A stretch of 6,361 bases of DNA from Gammaproteobacteria bacterium CG22_combo_CG10-13_8_21_14_all_40_8 (GTDB taxonomy: Bacteria; Pseudomonadota; Gammaproteobacteria; Enterobacterales; GCA-002770795): the NCBI GenBank assembly GCA_002770795.1, contig PCTP01000186.1:1-6361 (forward strand). The letters run 5' to 3'. Shown here one piece after another: positions 5,680-6,361 of the stretch. Positions within the stretch are counted from its first letter, which is position 1. The number at the start of each line of letters is the position of its first letter. The notes under the pieces are model-generated. The model searched no databases. It was given only the letters and a program-made list of their open reading frames with translations, and was not told the DNA's origin. A program made the translations under genes and the position numbers.

Positions 5680-6361
5680 ATGAAGACTGAAAAAAACACC
5701 AGGATAGATTTCCCAAAAACTGCGGCTCTGATTTTAGATGAGCTATGTAGAATGGGGGAAGTTGATGAGTCTCAAATGAAGGTTGCCCTATTAAAATGTT
5801 CCAAATGGCAAGCCTTAGGCATGCCTCCTCATGAAATTGTCTCAAAGTGTGAGCTATCTCATAAAATAACAGAGAAAGCCATTGATCAAAACTACATGAT
5901 GAATTGGTTAAGTCGCCGTACTGGCATTGATATTGCCGAGATAGATCCCTTAAAAATTAAAGTTGAAGAAGTGACGAGTGTGATGTCTCTGGCTTTTGCC
6001 AAAAGGAATGGCATCATTGCAATTGATGTGAATAAATTTGGGATTGTGATTGCCATGAGTTGGCCGAATGAATCGGCATGGAAAGCCAGCTTGGAACAGG
6101 TGGTGAATAAACCCATACGACTGGTTTTGGCGACTCCTGAACAAATCAGGCGCTACCAACAAGAATTTTATAACTTGAGCTTTTCGGTTAAAGGAGCTAA
6201 ACAAGAACACTTGCAACGCTCTGATGTGCATAATTTTGAGCAGTTGATCGAGTTAGGAGGGCGTGGGGATGTTGATGCCAATGACAAGCATGTGGTCAGA
6301 ATTGTGGATTGGCTATTGCAATATGCCTTTGAACAAAGAGCCAGTGATATCCATATAGAAC
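5680..6361 (+). CDS. GspE/PulE/PilB-family assembly ATPase, N-terminal part cut by window edge
   Basis: This family comprises cytoplasmic hexameric ATPases that power type II secretion, type IV pilus extension or related systems. The first 227 codons are present and open to the right edge. An N-terminal helical segment is followed by a T2SSE_N/MshEN-like domain at about 60-165, including DPLKIKVEEVTSVMSLAFAK (89-108), GIIAI (111-115), GIVIAMSWP (121-129) and PIRLVLATPEQIRRY (145-159). The ATPase region opens at 204 with HVVRIVDWLLQYAFEQRASD and the hallmark ASDIHIE (221-227). The Walker A, Asp box, Walker B and His box regions would lie beyond the window, so activity cannot be judged. The ATG has only AGG (5671-5673), 6 bases upstream; the next in-frame Met (residue 25) is less likely because it would remove the leading helix. 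The gene starts 16 bases after the TatD-family stop. I cannot say whether it belongs to a secretion or a pilus system, so no symbol is given. Confidence 0.88.
   Translation, partial: MKTEKNTRIDFPKTAALILDELCRMGEVDESQMKVALLKCSKWQALGMPPHEIVSKCELSHKITEKAIDQNYMMNWLSRRTGIDIAEIDPLKIKVEEVTSVMSLAFAKRNGIIAIDVNKFGIVIAMSWPNESAWKASLEQVVNKPIRLVLATPEQIRRYQQEFYNLSFSVKGAKQEHLQRSDVHNFEQLIELGGRGDVDANDKHVVRIVDWLLQYAFEQRASDIHIE

Noticed and set aside
5892..6231. Two overlapping minus-strand frames near the right edge
   Set aside because: They lie opposite the N-terminal domain of the GspE-type ATPase, which is open through the whole segment.

Overview
The window looks like AT-rich gammaproteobacterial chromosome. 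The best-conserved gene, peptide chain release factor 3 (prfC), matches the Escherichia coli family closely along its full length (526 codons against 529). It is followed by a TatD-family metal-dependent hydrolase of the YjjV type; prfC and yjjV also lie in the same chromosomal neighbourhood in E. coli. The genus cannot be fixed from the sequence alone. No tRNA, rRNA, insertion sequence, CRISPR array or integrase was seen.

Layout. Positions 2256 down to 1 (minus strand) hold 752 uninterrupted codons of an ATP-dependent Lon protease. The gene runs off the left edge just after the catalytic lysine, so only the C-terminal tail is missing. A 327-base divergent intergenic region (2257-2583) carries a likely lon promoter, an orphan 28-codon reading frame, two small inverted repeats and a strong sigma70-type -10 box. 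It leads into a 127-residue basic protein of unknown function (2584-2967, plus strand). A 198-base gap then holds a possible weak terminator, a good promoter and a long bulged hairpin in the predicted 5' leader of prfC (3166-4746). After a further 143-base gap come the TatD-family gene (4890-5663) and, 16 bases later, the first 227 codons of a GspE/PulE/PilB-type secretion or pilus ATPase (5680 to the right edge).

Functionally this is mostly housekeeping: protein quality control (Lon), translation termination and ribosome recycling (RF3), a TatD nuclease/hydrolase, and an assembly ATPase of the type II secretion/type IV pilus class. The TatD and ATPase genes are close enough to be co-transcribed. 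The rest look like separate transcription units, since lon is divergent and the 127-codon gene and prfC each have their own promoter-like sequence.

I found no convincing new multi-gene system. The least explained parts are the unknown basic protein with an operator-like dyad over its promoter, the hairpin in front of prfC, and a Lon whose N-terminus is unlike the usual housekeeping form.
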